DNA of 64,000 bases from Macrotis lagotis (Eukaryota > Chordata > Mammalia > Peramelemorphia > Peramelidae): assembly GCF_037893015.1 (NCBI RefSeq), contig NC_133658.1, positions 17,976,268-18,040,267 of the forward strand, read 5' to 3'. Below the pieces are notes generated by a model. That model did not search any database. It had not been told where the DNA came from and worked only from the letters and a program-made list of their open reading frames with translations. Position numbers and translations under genes: made by a program. This document shows positions 55,705-64,000 of the stretch, piece by piece. Position 1 is the first letter of the stretch. Each line of letters opens with the position of its first letter.

Positions 55705-57036
55705 TTATCACAGGGGAGGAAACTGGATCCCAGTGACCCTCTTGCCTAAGGTCAGACAGGTGATTATTGTCTTTTGTAACTGAAGAAGACCATGACATCA
55801 GTTGAAAGATGGCATGACATGCACATTAGGTTGATAAAATGAGGGAAATGTTCTGCATGGGCGTCCTTCTTACTGTCTCTTCCAGGACCGTCCACACCCC
55901 GTGGCCACAGTATAGGAATGCAGAGCAGTAGAAATGAACAAAAGTTGGATGTCCACCTAAGACAATTTGAGAAGACCCCAGAAAAGGCCTCAACAAGCAT
56001 TTATTAAATACCTCCTACATCTCTCAGATAATGAGGGCTTCCACTGACAAGGGACGAGGCCCACCAAGCTCATTTGGCTGACCAGATGCATCCTAGGTTA
56101 TGACTGCAGGGAGAAGGAATTGGCACATACCTGGTGAGAGTAGTAGAAGGGTGAGGACCCTGCTGGCTCCAGGTACTCGTAGGATAGCAGAGGCCCTAAT
56201 TTCAGTTCCAGGGCAGAGAGCATAGCTACAGTTTGCAGCCTTTCAAGGAACCACAAGAAGTAAGATCATTTGTGGGACAGTGTGGCTGGGGGCCCTAGAT
56301 CTGGCTTATAAGGGAGAGTTCAGGTTGGGTCCCATCTGAGACAAACCTCAGGAAATAACAGCAAAAAGTATCTGAGGCATCGGGGATCATTCCCCATACT
56401 TTGGACTAGAATTTGATTTACACTACTGCTAAAAACAAAAGACAAATAAATAAAAATAAATAAGCAAAGGAGAAGGCAGTCCAACCATAGATAGCTATAA
56501 CGGGGATAGGAAAAATCTGTGTTCATATTAGAGGAAGATAATGGAGCTAAAAAATCAGGGAAAGCAGTGGAAGCCACTCTTTTTCATTCATTTTCCAAGC
56601 ACAAAAAGAGATCTTTGAAATCTAGAGGTTTTTGGGGAAATGGAAATTGTTATATTGAATCCTTTCTCATATTCTTTTGTGTACATAGCAATTTTTTTCT
56701 TTTCTCATTTTGTATTTAAGTTTAAAATAAATTTTAAAAAATTATCAAAAAAAAAGAAGAAAAATAAAATGGTAGGATGCTCATCAGGGCTTAGCACAGT
56801 GCCTAGACTACAGTAAGTAGGTGTTTAAAAATGCCTGGCAACTTAGAGATCATAGAATCATAAGCTCTGGAACTGAGACTCTACCTTGACTCAACAGAAC
56901 TGAGAAATTAGGAAAGAACATGACTGAGAGGGTGGTGACTTCTATGGGGAAGTAGAAGATTTAAAAAAACAAATGATGGAAAACCACAATGAAGTAATTC
57001 CTAAGCTAACTTTAGCATTTTTTCTTTTTTCTCTTT

Positions 57037-57120
<84 letters not shown>

Positions 57121-57816
57121 TCCTTCCTTCCTTCCTTCCTTCCTTCCTTCCTTCCTTCCTTCCTTCCTTCCTTCCTTCCTTCCTTTCAGTAAAAGTTGTA
57201 CATACCCATTCATAGGATTTTTTCTTAAATTTCTATTATAAAACTTATCTCCCTTCCTTGTCTGATTCAGTCTCATTTTTGAAAGAGCTTTTGATTTCAA
57301 AGTCCCCTTCATTTTTTTTCCTTTTTGATGCTGTGAAAACTATTTTCTTATAAAGAACAAAGGTTCTTTTTTAACAAATTTTTAAAAAAATCAAATGATG
57401 AAAGTAGATGATACATTTCATATGGGAAACAGTCTCTGTGCCCTTTTTCTGTGACTTGGCAAAGAATGGATATATTTGGAGCTCAGGAAGGGAAATCTCA
57501 GACTGATTGTAAACCTCAAAAATAGTTGAGCCAGATTATTCCATTCCCTCATATCCGGTGGCAAGGGATTTGATCTGATTTTATTTTTTTAGATCTTCAT
57601 CTGCTTCTGGCTGTCACAAAATTTCAGAATTTTAGGTTTTTGGAAGGGGACTTGGATCATTAATCTAAACCATACTGGAAAAACAAGAGCCTTTCCAATG
57701 TCCCTACCAAGAAATCATCTAATCTCTTATGTATAACTCCCCCTACACAGTCTGGGGTCCAACTCTCTTGGTCTCCTGCATCACCCAGCTTTTCTAAAGA
57801 TTATATCCTGGGTCTG

Positions 57817-57888
<72 letters not shown>

Positions 57889-60624
57889 TCCCTCTCCCAC
57901 ACACACATCAATCTCTTAGTGTTTGGTTTTCTCATAAGTAGGAAACCATGGTCAATGCCATCACCTGGAGTTACAAAAGTTAAAAAGCAACTATGTTGTA
58001 CATATCTTATATACATTTTTGTCTACATCTGCTTTGTATAACATAGCTTTGTTATTACCTAGATGCTGTTTTCCCTTTTAGACTGGAAGCTCCTTGAGGG
58101 CAGGGACGGTCTTTTACCTTACTTTGTACCCCTAGCATTCATCAATGTGTAGTATATAGTAGGTGCTTAATAAATGCTTGTGGATTTCCCTTGATTTTCA
58201 TTTAGGGGAGAATTAGGAAGGCAAAGGGAGGAGGTTTTCATTAGGTACATTAGTAAGTTGTAATTTGAGATATTCCTGGAGGACCTGGGTTCAGATCCTA
58301 TCTCCTGCAATGAATACTTCCAGGGTCTTATGTGAAGCATATCTTCACCCTGGGTCTCAGCTTCTACCTCTATGAAAGGAAGGGACTGGACCTTCTTGAT
58401 CTTTAAGGTCCCTAATGATTCTATTGGTTGCGTGATTGGGGATGAGTTTTTTAATGAGTCTGTTTGCAGTGGATAGAAGGCAAATCCTTTCCCCTCTCCT
58501 ACTGAGGAAGGAGCCAGTCAGTTAATAAACATTTATTAGGAATAACTACTCTGCTAAGACCATAATGCAAAAGGAATATGCTCACTAACCTTTACCTGCC
58601 TGAACCTCTTGCTCTGGATTCCCAATGCCATAATTAATGGTTACCTTATTTACTTATAACAGCTAAACCTTGGCTTTAACCACATTATATTTCCCTCAGC
58701 CATATCCTTGACTACTACCATTCTATCACACCTGTTCGCCCTTCTCCTCCCTGCTTTGCAGGTCTGGGAACATAATCCAATCAAATCCATCATTTTTCCT
58801 GCCAAGCCTGTCAATCTATTCCCCAGGGTACTACCGCTCATACTTGTAACTTTCTAATATAATATACCTGTGTGGTCACTGCCCTATATTGCTGTCTTTC
58901 ATTTTAGAAGGAAAGTTCCTTGAAGGGAAGGACTAACTTGATTTGAAAGCTTGGCACACAGTAAGTAATTCATAAAAACTATCCATTCAGTCATTTGTCC
59001 ATCCCCTTGGCCCATGCATCCAGCCATCCTTCTTCTATTAGGCCCATGCCTACCTTTTCATAGTTGGAATATCCACCCATGACTGCAGGGTCTACAATGC
59101 CATTGAGTAACATGGATAGCGGGTGCAGGGAGAGTGAGCGGTCCCATGCATGCTGTTGGACGCTATTGCTGATCTTCTCATTGGTCAGCTCCATGGTCTC
59201 AATGGCGTTCTCCAAGGGGCTGATTTCTTCCTGAGCAGTAAGAAGCAATAAGGAGGATAAGAGTCATTTATGAACCACACAGCAAGACCAATCACAACAG
59301 TCATATTTTAAACCAGGCAATAGAGTGGCCTTTTGGAACTAAATTTAATCTTCTGGAATGCCCATGAAGTTTAATTATTAAAGATAGCTAATAGATTCTG
59401 CTACATATTGACTTATTGCCTGAATGACCTTGAACAAGTCCCTTTTCCTTTTTGGGTCTCATTCTTTTCCTCCATAAAATGAGAGGATTGATCACGATAA
59501 ACACATCTACAATCATTAGACTCCCCCCCCCCCCAAGTAGAAGTTGATGAGAAGAAATTGGTATAGAACCTTCTCCAATGGATCTCTTGTTCCATATATG
59601 TTGCTTCCGTGATTGAGTCAGTGAATGATTATCTTACTAATTAGGAAGTTGTTGTTCAGTCATTTCAAGTCTTTGTGACCCATCTGGATTTGTTTGTTTG
59701 TTTGTTTTTGGCAAAGATACTAGGGTGATTTGCCATTTGCTTTTCCAACTCATTTTACAGATGAGGAAACTAAGGCAAAGAGGGTTAAGTGACTTGCCCT
59801 AGTCAGGGTCTGAGGCTAGACTGAAACTCAGGGAGATGAATCTTCCTGATTCCAAGCCCAATGCTATATTCATGGTGTCACCTAGCTGCCCAATTACTCA
59901 ATCAATCAATTAATTAATTTCATCAATCAGGAAAACCTAGGCTTAAATGTATTAAGTCACTCTCCCCGAGACCACTAGGGGGTGCCATACTGCAAAGAGA
60001 ATTGGGGCTGAAGTCAATTCAAATCCCACCTTAGACACCACCTAGCTGACTAGACAAGTCACTTTGCCTCTTTCTGCCTCAGTTTACTCCTCTGTAAAAT
60101 GGAACTAATAACAGCACCTCCCTCCTAGGGCTGTTGTGAGGATCCACTGAAACAGGTGCTGTAAAGTGCTTACAAGAGGGACTGGCACAAAATAAGGGCT
60201 AGATCAATGCTCTTTTCTTTCCCTGTGCCCTAGATACCGCTCTAGGGTTTGTCTACAAAGTTGTAGAAAGGCTGCAGTTGGGAGTGGTGGACTGAGTTCC
60301 CATCACTGACCAAATCATTGATCATGTGACTTTAGAGTGTCCTCAGGTGTAGTAGAGCCCAGTTATTTCAGGCTGGGGGACCCCCAATCTGACTCTGGCT
60401 CCTCCGGTTCACAAGGAAGTGGAAAACTAGTGTGGGGGGGGCATCGCAAAGGGCTCTACATCGACTTCAACTCCTTCAGTGGACAGTGAATGAAAATTCC
60501 GACCCAAAGAGAAGAATGACTTATCCAAGGGCCCAGAGAGTTTCCATCAGAGGAAGAATTCCAGTGCACTTCATCTTCCTTCCCTGTCTATCTCTGTCTG
60601 TTATACACACACACACACACTCAT

Positions 60625-60656
<32 letters not shown>

Positions 60657-60659
60657 TCT

Positions 60660-60698
<39 letters not shown>

Positions 60699-62757
60699 AT
60701 ATACACACTTTAGATAGTTCTCCCTGGAAGCAGGGGATTAAGTAGAAAATATAACTGATATAAAAACAAAATATATCAATCAAATTTTATTTAAAAAAAT
60801 CAAATTTCTGGAGTTGAACTGAATTATTTACCAGAATTGATCCTGAAAGACTTCTGGGTATTTCCCAAAATTAAATCTACTGCAAAGGATGAACATCTGC
60901 AACCTTTGAAAATATTCAAAACAATGTGCTGTGGAGTCTGAAAGCAGCCACCACCCACGTTTTGAGCAATAGAAACTTTGGCTGAAATAGAAAACTGAAT
61001 GTACAGTTCTGATGTGTTAAAAAAAATCCTTCACAGCACTTTAGCACCATAGCTCTTCGACAGACGATTGGAAGAAATGAAAGCCAACTGATGCTCATCA
61101 AGTCCCTATGGTGAATGGAGCACTGTTCTGGGTAGGAGGGAACCAGGGAAGAGATTCACAGAGCATCCCCATGTTCAGGGTCCCTTACAGAGAAGATGCA
61201 TAGTAGAACATAGGATGTGTAGAGCAGAAGATACAAAGCAGAATGTGCACAGCAGAATGAACATAGGGTGTTCCAAGTGCTAAGTCCTTGGTAGAAGGTA
61301 GGAGGTAGGCTGCTCACAGGAGAACATTCACAGTAGAATGTAGGGTGCTTATAGTAGAATGGGCAATGTCAGAACCAGAAGAGGACACAGAAGGCAGAAT
61401 AGCAGAACTCCTAGGGACCTCAGAGGGCCCTTAGAGAGAGTTGCCTCATTAGAGAGACTTGCCCAACGTCATCAGGTGACAGCACCTGAGATGGTGCCGA
61501 TTCAGGGCTTGAGAGGAACGGTTGGCCAAGGTTTCTAATAATGCTTGTTGTGAGTGGATGGCTTAGAGGGGCTTCCAGGTGAACTGTATCCCATCAAAGC
61601 TTTGGTCACATGGAAACTCAGGAGTTTTTTTCCCTATTCCTAAATTATCCCATTTGAACTAACAAGTGAACCAGGCCCAACTTGGCTGCCACTGTGTCCA
61701 CGACTACTGTAGGGCTCAGTCTAGTAGGGCTGGGTCAATTAGCCACTGTAATTACAGATGAGGGAAATTAGATGATTAAATGATGAGTGATGGTTTTCTG
61801 GTCACTGACACACAAATAGTTCAGGGTTTTCCTTTTTTTTTAAGGGTCTGTTTTTTGCAAGGCAATGGGGTTAAGTGACTTGCCCAAGGTTACCCAGCTA
61901 GGAAATTATTAAGTGTCAGTCCTGACTCCAGGGTCGATGCTCTATCCACTGCACCACCTAGCTGCCCAGGGTCTTTCTTTAGTGAAAAAGCAGCCTGTTG
62001 GAACATAATGCTGAGGGTAGGGAGAGATGTGGGCAGTCCTAATGAGATCAGTGGGAGCTCTTGGGGTCTGATGGATATTCCAGAAAGGGCCTTGAAGAGG
62101 ACTCACCGTGGTAATTTGCTTGACTTCAAACCACTTGAGAATCCCAGGAAAGGTGTAGGCAGTGGTGTAGGTGGTCCTCTCAATCCACATGGTCTGGGAG
62201 CAGAAGAGAGCAAAGAAGGCCATTGAGCAAAATCCTAGCCCTCCCTACCCACTAGTGACCTGGTCAGAATAGGAGCAAATTTTCTCCAAAATCTTTGAAT
62301 CGCAAAATGTAAGAGCTGGGAGAGACACTAGAACATGGAATGGGAGAACCAGTAGGCTTAGAACTTGGAATGGGAGAGCTGGGATGGACTCTAGAACATA
62401 GAATGTCACATTTGGGATAAAGAAGGATGGACCTTGGAACAGAAGATGTTATAGCTTAGAGGGTCTTAAAGTGTAGAAAATGAGCTTGGGAAATGTATAT
62501 GATGTAGCTCTGAAAACAAAAACCCAGAATGTTAGACCATAGTGGTGGGGGGAGGGAATAGAATGGAACCACCCTCTTTTTTTCTGGGCATCACAGGTTT
62601 GGTCAATTGGAGCACATTGGGCCCTTGGGGTGGCTATTTGTTTGTTAGGTGAGGAGAGAAGATGGGACTCACTGCAAACTCATTGTCAGGATCCTTTTCT
62701 CCTTTCCGAAAGGGCCGGGAATGTTGGAACTGCTGAACCTCGTTGGCCCTATAATAA
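43831..62757 (-). CDS. DOCK5: DOCK5, C-terminal 414 residues (10 exons; 5' part outside window)
   Basis: In coding order: 62757-62673, 62193-62107, 59230-59054, 53898-53815, 53050-52913, 50867-50701, 48282-48114, 47117-46988, 44961-44858, 43935-43831. All junctions are AG/GT with agreeing phases. The product begins [20 protein letters not shown], includes [20 protein letters not shown] and [20 protein letters not shown] (end of the DHR-2/DOCKER Rac-GEF domain), then [18 protein letters not shown], a Ser-rich segment ([20 protein letters not shown]), a basic segment ([20 protein letters not shown]) and a proline-rich tail ending [19 protein letters not shown]5 activates Rac at the membrane with ELMO partners; the tail can bind SH3 domains (family knowledge). 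SEPGSQ at the end and synteny with GNRH1 separate it from DOCK1 and DOCK2. Exons for DHR-1 and most of DHR-2 lie beyond the right edge. Confidence 0.95.
44459..44513. repeat. (TTCC)n microsatellite
   Basis: About 13 perfect units in a longer pyrimidine tract (44360-44520), in a DOCK5 intron. Confidence 0.95.
44858..44961 (-). CDS. DOCK5: DOCK5 exon: polyproline motif
   Basis: Acceptor tcttttccag and donor gtaagg. Encodes [20 protein letters not shown] then [24 protein letters not shown] is a candidate SH3 ligand. Confidence 0.94.
45533..45682 (+). repeat. WSINE1-like SINE with TSD
   Basis: ggggcaactaggtggcagtgg through gcctagcaaaaacctaaaaa. Flanks aaagttcaaaaggg and aaaattcgaaaggg. Confidence 0.92.
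45930..46045 (+). repeat. L2 3' end
   Basis: ttcttgagaatagggattattcc, gtacagggcatagtaggagcttaataaatcc. Confidence 0.75.
46128..46375 (+). repeat. MIR/THER1-like SINE
   Basis: tagctatgtaaccttgggcaagcc, tgtcaaatggagataatcatagcgcctacc, tttgtagagcacttagtgc. Confidence 0.8.
46590..46740 (-). repeat. MIR-like fragment
   Basis: ggtgaggaaacagaggacc, gcttaaggtcatcc, gaggactcatgactcc. Confidence 0.6.
46988..47117 (-). CDS. DOCK5: DOCK5 exon: proline-rich tail
   Basis: Acceptor tctcccttag and donor gtaagt. Encodes [20 protein letters not shown] then [20 protein letters not shown] and KTQ plus the first base of a Ser codon. LSPPPLTPK suggests proline-directed phosphorylation sites. Confidence 0.93.
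47400..47540 (-). repeat. MIR SINE
   Basis: ttttatagatgaggaaacag, aaggaacttgctcatggtcacac, gatttgaactcagctcctcc. Confidence 0.8.
47545..47720 (+). repeat. MIR-like SINE
   Basis: gagcctcagtttcctcataaac, ctaagattgcttccacctctaaatctatgatg. Opposite to the neighbouring MIR at 47400. Confidence 0.6.
48114..48282 (-). CDS. DOCK5: DOCK5 exon: basic linker
   Basis: Acceptor tggaccacag and donor gtaagg. Encodes [40 protein letters not shown] and [16 protein letters not shown], matching the human DOCK5 linker. Confidence 0.94.
48430..48580. repeat. AT-rich palindromic tract
   Basis: aaattttattttttaaaattaattag is followed by a near-inverted copy, then a perfect 17-bp inverted repeat (48537-48553 with 48558-48574) around an aaac loop. 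In the intron between the DOCK5 exons at 50701 and 48282. Confidence 0.85.
48658..48778 (+). repeat. SINE, diverged
   Basis: ggaggacctgagttcaaatctggcctcag, ctagctgtgtgacccttaaccc; shortened. Confidence 0.75.
49412..49757. repeat. fold-back arrangement of RTE-tailed SINE parts
   Basis: 49412-49490 is plus SINE head, 49500-49690 is minus SINE including its tail, and 49691-49757 is plus SINE tail. The tails at 49517-49567 and 49691-49744 form an imperfect inverted repeat of about 53 bp. Confidence 0.75.
49984..50171 (+). repeat. hAT-like TIR element, right part
   Basis: aaatattttgatgattatatttc, agtttcccttgtaatcctgc, gtttccccagactaatgaagg, ending ccccaaagggttaagaatctctg. The first 38 bases include a 15-bp inverted repeat (49984-49998 with 50007-50021). 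Confidence 0.6.
50410..50585 (+). repeat. unassigned ancient repeat
   Basis: ggttgcaaagctttaggtgc, ttgtattttatcctagaggcaacaaggagtc, tagtcagatgtgtgtcttaggaag are phrases of a common mammalian repeat, perhaps the family at 10490. Confidence 0.45.
50701..50867 (-). CDS. DOCK5: DOCK5 exon: Ser/Thr-rich linker
   Basis: Acceptor tgctcttcag and donor gtgagt. Encodes [40 protein letters not shown] and [15 protein letters not shown] plus two bases of Gly. The RRLS motif is a plausible basophilic kinase site (inference). Confidence 0.95.
51310..51453 (-). repeat. WSINE1-like SINE
   Basis: aagcaatggagttaagtgac through tgtaccaccttagctgcccc. Confidence 0.88.
51793..51973. repeat. duplicated intronic segment, copy C
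   Basis: Matches 53377-53556: shared aacatttttcaccaagaggc, agtacccattct, tggaacaaagattag, tttatgatcatgtcat, ggaaagaagcttgaaatgc in the same order. Confidence 0.85.
52130..52795 (+). repeat. old L1 LINE 3' fragment
   Basis: gcattgctggtagagttctgag, ttctggaaagcaatttggaatta, aaaatgtccatatcctttgaccc (coding SFDPxI) is the L1 ORF2 C-terminal region; more decayed than the copy at 54343. Confidence 0.7.
52913..53050 (-). CDS. DOCK5: DOCK5 exon: end of DHR-2
   Basis: Acceptor cttctccag and donor gtaagc. Encodes 46 residues, [20 protein letters not shown] through [18 protein letters not shown], the last helices of the GEF domain. Confidence 0.95.
53165..53330 (-). repeat. MIR-like SINE
   Basis: cattttacaaacaaggcaactgagg, cccagggttccacaactagtaa, gagatttgaattcctcc. 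Confidence 0.7.
53377..53556. repeat. duplicated intronic segment, copy D
   Basis: Second copy of 51793-51973. The DOCK5 exon at 52913-53050 lies between the copies. Confidence 0.85.
53815..53898 (-). CDS. DOCK5: DOCK5 exon: DHR-2
   Basis: Flanked by an AG acceptor (gtccatag) and donor gtatgc. Encodes [20 protein letters not shown] then LKHLIALQ, 28 codons in phase 0. Confidence 0.94.
54175..54330 (+). repeat. WSINE1-like SINE (first in a nested chain)
   Basis: ggggcatagctaggtggtgcag through ttgccttgcaaaaaaaa. Flanked by aaaaagtgttc at 54164-54174 and aaaagtgttc at 54331-54340. Confidence 0.93.
54343..55174 (+). repeat. L1 LINE 3' end with poly(A)
   Basis: Open 54349-54651 reads as L1 ORF2 C-terminus ([40 protein letters not shown]). 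The marsupial L1 3'UTR follows (tgctgagtgagattagcagaacc, atccagagaaagagctgtgg, gaatgccttctgtggggg) and an A-rich end. Strongly 5' truncated. Confidence 0.9.
55187..55339 (+). repeat. WSINE1-like SINE (last in the nested chain)
   Basis: gaggcagctaagcggcgcagtgg through ttgccttcaataaattaaaaa. Flanked by aagtgtgctgg at 55176-55186 and again at 55340-55350. Confidence 0.93.
55650..55712. repeat. (TAC)n microsatellite
   Basis: About 15 ACT/TAC units with (TTA) edges. Confidence 0.95.
56127..56226 (-). other. orphan exon-like open segment
   Basis: On minus, acceptor-like ctgcaaactgtag (ends 56227) is followed by an open stretch reading [20 protein letters not shown] and [11 protein letters not shown], then donor-type cag/gtatgt at about 56131. 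It does not belong to the DOCK5 reading: neighbouring exons join without it, and in their phase it would meet a stop. Function unknown. Confidence 0.3.
57037..57186. repeat. (TTTC)n then (TTCC)n compound microsatellite
   Basis: About 21 CTTT units directly joined to about 16 CCTT units. Long pyrimidine tract in a DOCK5 intron; the open frames across it are repeat artefacts. Confidence 0.97.
57821..57898. repeat. (TC)n microsatellite
   Basis: About 30 TC units then (CTCCCT) and a short (CA) run. Confidence 0.97.
58070..58190 (+). repeat. L2 3' end
   Basis: gactggaagctccttgagggcagggacgg, tagtatatagtaggtgcttaataaatgc: the L2 terminus. Confidence 0.88.
58600..58980 (+). repeat. L2-like 3' fragment
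   Basis: cagcctgaac-type pyrimidine-rich body and a terminal ggaaagttccttgaagggaagg ... cttggcacacagtaagtaattcata. Confidence 0.5.
59054..59230 (-). CDS. DOCK5: DOCK5 exon: DHR-2 catalytic region
   Basis: Acceptor cttactgctcag and donor gtaggc. Encodes 59 residues from [20 protein letters not shown] to [20 protein letters not shown] and NYEK. The [10 protein letters not shown] part probably contains the nucleotide-sensor loop of lobe C, by analogy with DOCK2 and DOCK9 structures. Confidence 0.95.
59648..59892 (-). repeat. RTE-tailed marsupial SINE
   Basis: gttgttcagtcatttcaagtc, ggtgatttgccatttgcttttcc, cattttacagatgaggaaactaagg, gtgtcacctagctgccc; (GTTT)4 inside the tail. Confidence 0.9.
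59985..60220 (+). repeat. MIR/THER1 SINE
   Basis: cctcagtttactcctctgtaaaatgg, cctagggctgttgtgaggatcc, tgtaaagtgcttacaag. Confidence 0.88.
60606..60708. repeat. (CA)n microsatellite
   Basis: Three (CA)n blocks separated by ctcat. Confidence 0.97.
61190..61400. repeat. imperfect tandem repeat around agcagaatg
   Basis: Loose units such as agcagaatgtgcac, agcagaatgaaca, agtagaatgtaggg, agtagaatgggc. Strongly diverged. Confidence 0.5.
61832..61968 (-). repeat. WSINE1-like SINE with TSD
   Basis: tttttgcaaggcaatggggttaag through ccaccacctagctgccc, flanked by agggtctgtttt and agggtctttctt. Confidence 0.9.
62107..62193 (-). CDS. DOCK5: DOCK5 exon: DHR-2
   Basis: Acceptor ctgctcccag and donor gtgagt. 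Encodes 29 residues, [20 protein letters not shown] then WFEVKQITT. The MWIERT...PGI.RWFEV pattern is a hallmark of DOCK-A proteins. Confidence 0.95.
62310..62440. repeat. imperfect tandem repeat (agaacatggaatgggaga)
   Basis: Three or four loose copies of (t)agaacatggaatgggagagctgg. Confidence 0.5.
62673..62757 (-). CDS. DOCK5: DOCK5 exon: DHR-2
   Basis: Acceptor tttctccag and donor gtgagt on the minus strand. The first base completes a split codon (probably Asn). Encodes [20 protein letters not shown] then KDPDNEFA. Confidence 0.93.
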
Positions 62758-62849
62758 CTGGAGAAAAAAGAACATCGAGTCAATTTTTTCCTGATAGACA
62801 GCTCACCCACACCTATCGTTGATATGGCATCTTTCTGTTGGCAGAACAC

Positions 62850-63055
62850 TCTATAGATGTCATTTGATTTTCACAACAGTCCTGTGAGATGCTTGCTGTT
62901 TTTACCCCATTGTACTTGGGGTAATACTTTTACTTTTCAGGAAACTGAAGCCAAGAGAGGCACAGGGACTTGCTTGGGATCCCGTAGCTAGGATATGTCT
63001 AAGGCAAGATTTGAATCCAGGTCTTCATGACTTCAGCTCCACAGCACCACCTAAT
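62850..63055 (-). repeat. MIR SINE
   Basis: tcacaacagtcctgtgagatgc, caggaaactgaagcc, gatttgaatccaggtcttcatgac, cacagcaccacct. Confidence 0.8.
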
Positions 63056-63124
63056 TAAGCAAAATATGCTGCTTTTCTAGACAGTAATTTTCCTTCATAA
63101 AGCCACAGACTCAACGGAATGTCA

Positions 63125-63345
63125 AGGCAGCAAGAGAGCTTAGAGATCTTCTACCCAATTATCAAAAGAAGAATGATAACAATAGCTGTTCCTTCCACAG
63201 TGCTCAAAGGTTGGCGAAGTAATTTATAAATGTTCTTTCATCAAAATTACCATGACACTGGGATTATTTTGTTTTACAGAAAAGAGTTGAGGTCCCAAGA
63301 GGTTTAGGGACTTGTCCAAGGTCACATAACGAATGTATCCTTTAC
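63125..63345 (-). repeat. MIR-like repeat
   Basis: ttttacagaaaagagttgagg, gggacttgtccaaggtcacataac. Confidence 0.65.
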
Positions 63346-63404
63346 CCCTTAGTTTGAAGTGTACCCAACGATATCTTGTGCATGTCTATCTAATACAGTT
63401 GTCA

Positions 63405-63795
63405 CAGAATCTTGATTTAATTTAATTATTTTGAGTTTTACAATTTCCCCCTAATCTCACTTCCCTCCCCCCACCCCACAGAAGGTAGTCTGTTAGTCTT
63501 CTTATTAATTTGATAGTTTTTTGCTTTCCATTTTATTAATTTCTCCTTTAATTTTTAGAATGTCTAATTTGCTATTTAATTGGGGGTTTAATTTCTTCTT
63601 TCTCCATTTTTAGTTGCATATTTATTTAGTTCATTGATTTCCTCTTTCTCTCATTTATTTGTTGTTTCATTATTGTTGTTATCTAGGATGAAATAATTCT
63701 TTCTATAATTTGTGGTTTGATCCACTCATTCTTTAAAATGAGGTTATTTAGTTTCCAATTAGTTTTGGGTCTCTATCTCCCTGGCCCAGTTTTGC
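63405..63795 (-). repeat. internally deleted L1 fragment
   Basis: On minus, 63795-63520 encodes TNWKLNNLILKNEWIKPQII, equivalent to the WKLNN region of L1 ORF2 between endonuclease and RT. It is joined at about 63510 directly to the L1 3'UTR end (gactaacagactaccttctg). RT and C-terminal coding are absent. Confidence 0.75.
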
Positions 63796-64000
63796 ATATG
63801 ATTTTGGTCAGTCTGTTAGTCTTTACACTGTTTCCATGCTGTATGTTGATCAAAGTTGAATGTGCACAGCATCTTGAATAAAAGAGGCCATTTACCCTAG
63901 TCAAAGGAAGTTGGTGGGTCATGAAGTGAGACAGAGCGATAGCCAGCTTGGGCTGTGAACAGAGAAAGGCCTCATCACATGGGGCAAGACTTTGCCTGAT

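Noticed and set aside
57001-57312. Lys/Glu/Arg-rich or Phe/Leu/Ser-rich open frames
   Set aside because: Translations of the TTTC/TTCC microsatellite.
63896-63956. Minus-strand exon-like stretch PKLAIALSHFMTHQLPLTR near the right edge
   Set aside because: It has an AG before it and a gtaaat after it, but it does not match the DOCK5 residues expected before YYRANEV and its phase does not supply the two bases needed by the exon at 62757.

Overview
The window is vertebrate nuclear DNA, almost certainly from a marsupial. Its genes are split into short exons with GT-AG introns. More than half of it is interspersed repeat. The commonest repeat is a tRNA-derived SINE whose sense strand opens with GGGGCAGCTAGGTGGYGCAGTGG and ends in CCTTGCAAAAACCTAAAA, a form known from Australian marsupials (WSINE1-like). 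A second SINE carries an RTE-type tail ending near CTGAACAACAA. The species is an inference from these repeats; a dasyurid-like marsupial is the best guess.

Three host genes were found, in the conserved mammalian order KCTD9 - GNRH1 - DOCK5. KCTD9 (+) enters from the left edge. Nine coding exons (272-16695) encode the last 318 residues, covering the BTB domain, the pentapeptide repeats and the C-terminus; the 5' exons lie outside the window. Its 3'UTR probably ends near 18550. After about 10 kb of repeat-rich intergenic DNA comes a complete GNRH1 (+): TATA box at 28501, non-coding exon 1, three coding exons (29793-34193) and a poly(A) signal at 34344. It encodes a 92-residue prepro-GnRH containing the exact [10 protein letters not shown] decapeptide followed by GKR. 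The right third is the 3' end of DOCK5 (-): ten coding exons (62757 down to 43831) give the last 414 residues, from the end of the DHR-2 GEF domain to the proline-rich tail. GNRH1 and DOCK5 are tail to tail, with about 9.5 kb between GNRH1's poly(A) signal and DOCK5's stop codon.

The three genes do not form a pathway. KCTD9 is a probable CUL3 substrate adaptor, GNRH1 a reproductive neuropeptide precursor, and DOCK5 a Rac guanine-nucleotide exchange factor. They are neighbours by ancestral synteny.

Repeats form the rest: marsupial SINEs of three types, MIR-like, L2, CR1/L3-like and L1 fragments, a hAT-like terminal-inverted-repeat family, microsatellites and a 38-bp minisatellite. I found no undescribed protein system. 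The most unusual structures are a 252-bp gap-free duplication spanning a SINE/LINE junction, a SINE-L1-SINE chain apparently inserted into one short target site, a 180-bp duplication within DOCK5 introns, the 38-bp minisatellite, a perfect 17-bp hairpin, and an orphan exon-like open segment in a DOCK5 intron. No tRNA, rRNA or CRISPR array was recognised.
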